Positions 63,301 through 64,000 of a stretch of 64,000 bases of DNA are shown here, one piece after another; within the stretch, counting starts at the first letter, position 1; each line of letters begins with the position of its first letter. The notes beneath the pieces were generated by a model. That model searched no databases, was not told the DNA's origin, and saw only the letters and a program-made list of their open reading frames with translations. Origin of the DNA: Janthinobacterium sp. LM6 (lineage in GTDB: Bacteria > Pseudomonadota > Gammaproteobacteria > Burkholderiales > Burkholderiaceae_D); contig NZ_CP019510.1 of the NCBI RefSeq assembly GCF_002002885.1, positions 2,356,001-2,420,000 on the forward strand, read 5' to 3'. Both the position numbers and the translations under genes were made by a program.

Positions 63301-64000
63301 ATGAAAAACATCATCCTGATTTCCGCCGCCTGTTTGCTGGCGCTGCTGTCGACCATCGGCGCCTCCCTGCCGTACCCGATCCTGCCGCCCCTGTTCGCGG
63401 CCGAAGCGCCGAATGCCTTCAATAATTTCCTCAGCTTGCCATCGAAACTGCTGTTCGGCCTGGCGCTGACCATCAACCCGCTGGGCTTGCTGATCGGCTC
63501 GGCCTTGCTGGGGCCGCTGTCGGACCGCTATGGCCGCCGTCCCCTGCTGATGCGCACGGCCGTGGGCGCCGCCATCGGCCACGCCTTCACGGCCTGGGCG
63601 CTGGTGATCCAGTCCTACCCCCTGTTCATCGTCGCCCGTTTCATCACCGGTTTGCTGGAAGGTAACGGCGCCGTGGCGCGCGCCATGCTGGCCGACCAGC
63701 TGACGGGACCGCTGCGCCTGCGCGCCATGTCCTGGCTGAATGGCGCGTTTTACCTGGGCTGGCTGGTGGGGCCGATCCTGGCGGGCGCCACCCTGCATTG
63801 GGGCGTGACGGTGCCGTTCTGGATCGCCGCCGCCGCCCTGATGCTCGTCGCCGTGCTGGTGGCCGTGGGCTTGCCGCGCGAAACGCCGTCCCTGCTGACG
63901 ACGTCGTGGTGGCAAGTGGCGCGCGACCGTCATTCGCTCAATTTGCTGCGTCATGACGAGCTGCGCACGCTGTTCATCGTGCAACTGGCGCTGACCTGCG
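63301..64000 (+). CDS. Major facilitator superfamily transporter, N-terminal part (cut by window end)
   Basis: The 233 visible residues begin MKNIILISAACLLALLSTI and contain the MFS loop 2-3 signature GPLSDRYGRRPLLMRTAVGA, plus a probable helix 4-5 segment RFITGLLEGNGAVARAMLADQ. At least five transmembrane helices are visible. The frame runs off the end of the window, so total length and substrate cannot be judged. The sequence resembles TetA/efflux-type MFS members, but that is a loose guess. Confidence 0.82.
   Translation, partial: MKNIILISAACLLALLSTIGASLPYPILPPLFAAEAPNAFNNFLSLPSKLLFGLALTINPLGLLIGSALLGPLSDRYGRRPLLMRTAVGAAIGHAFTAWALVIQSYPLFIVARFITGLLEGNGAVARAMLADQLTGPLRLRAMSWLNGAFYLGWLVGPILAGATLHWGVTVPFWIAAAALMLVAVLVAVGLPRETPSLLTTSWWQVARDRHSLNLLRHDELRTLFIVQLALTC

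Overview
The window is about 64 kb of high-GC DNA packed with genes on both strands. It looks like a betaproteobacterial chromosome. The gene set fits Oxalobacteraceae (Janthinobacterium/Massilia-like): pst-phoU-phoBR divergent from ppk1-sixA, FecIRA iron signalling, a Pat-type acetyltransferase, ClpB with a sigma-32 promoter, and potF. The assignment rests on gene content and style, not on a marker gene. No insertion sequence, prophage or CRISPR array was seen. Both window ends cut genes: cysS at the left and an MFS transporter at the right.

Layout. 0-3.3 kb: cysS tail, two small unknown proteins, dbpA RNA helicase. 3.5-9.5 kb: a Tat-exported phosphoesterase and an iron-responsive fecI-fecR-fecA set behind a clear Fur palindrome. 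10.3-10.7 kb: two tandem initiator tRNA genes, each with its own promoter and terminator. 10.7-22.4 kb: a methyltransferase, small unknowns, sbcD and sbcC separated by a lipoprotein gene, and a four-PAS diguanylate cyclase. 22.6-27.4 kb: an HNH protein, a QseB/PmrA-type response regulator, an oppositely oriented TonB receptor, and the QseC-type kinase. A QseB/PmrA-type direct repeat lies in the divergent region. 27.5-40.6 kb: YcaQ/AlkX glycosylase, DUF2804, Pat-type acetyltransferase, DUF349 protein, moaE, clpB, potF. 40.6-50.7 kb: phosphate island, with sixA and ppk1 on the minus strand and pstSCAB-phoU-phoB-phoR on the plus strand around PhoB boxes. 50.7-58.4 kb: EgtB/SenA-like enzyme, UvrD-like helicase, NAD-dependent epimerase, and a LiaF-like / LytS / LytTR four-gene operon. 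58.4-62.4 kb: an operon of a FAN1-like VRR-NUC nuclease and an XPD/DinG-like helicase behind a near-consensus LexA box. 62.4-64 kb: SMI1/KNR4-like protein and MFS transporter.

How they work together. The phosphate genes form one sensing, uptake and polyphosphate-storage unit. Two iron-uptake receptors are wired to separate signalling systems, a sigma/anti-sigma pair and a two-component pair. Several genes bear on DNA damage: the SOS-controlled FAN1/helicase pair, SbcCD, YcaQ and a UvrD-like helicase.

The least explained item is a roughly 105-120 bp palindromic element present twice, in opposite orientations (44880-44983 and 54008-54127). Paired positions differ between copies in a compensating way. 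One copy sits between a strong Shine-Dalgarno sequence and the only reasonable ATG of the epimerase gene; folding it would leave exactly 9 nt between them. Two genes encoding short proteins (55 and 41 aa), a possible intergenic RNA with a strong terminator, and a shared GGTCAGACCC palindrome are also recorded.
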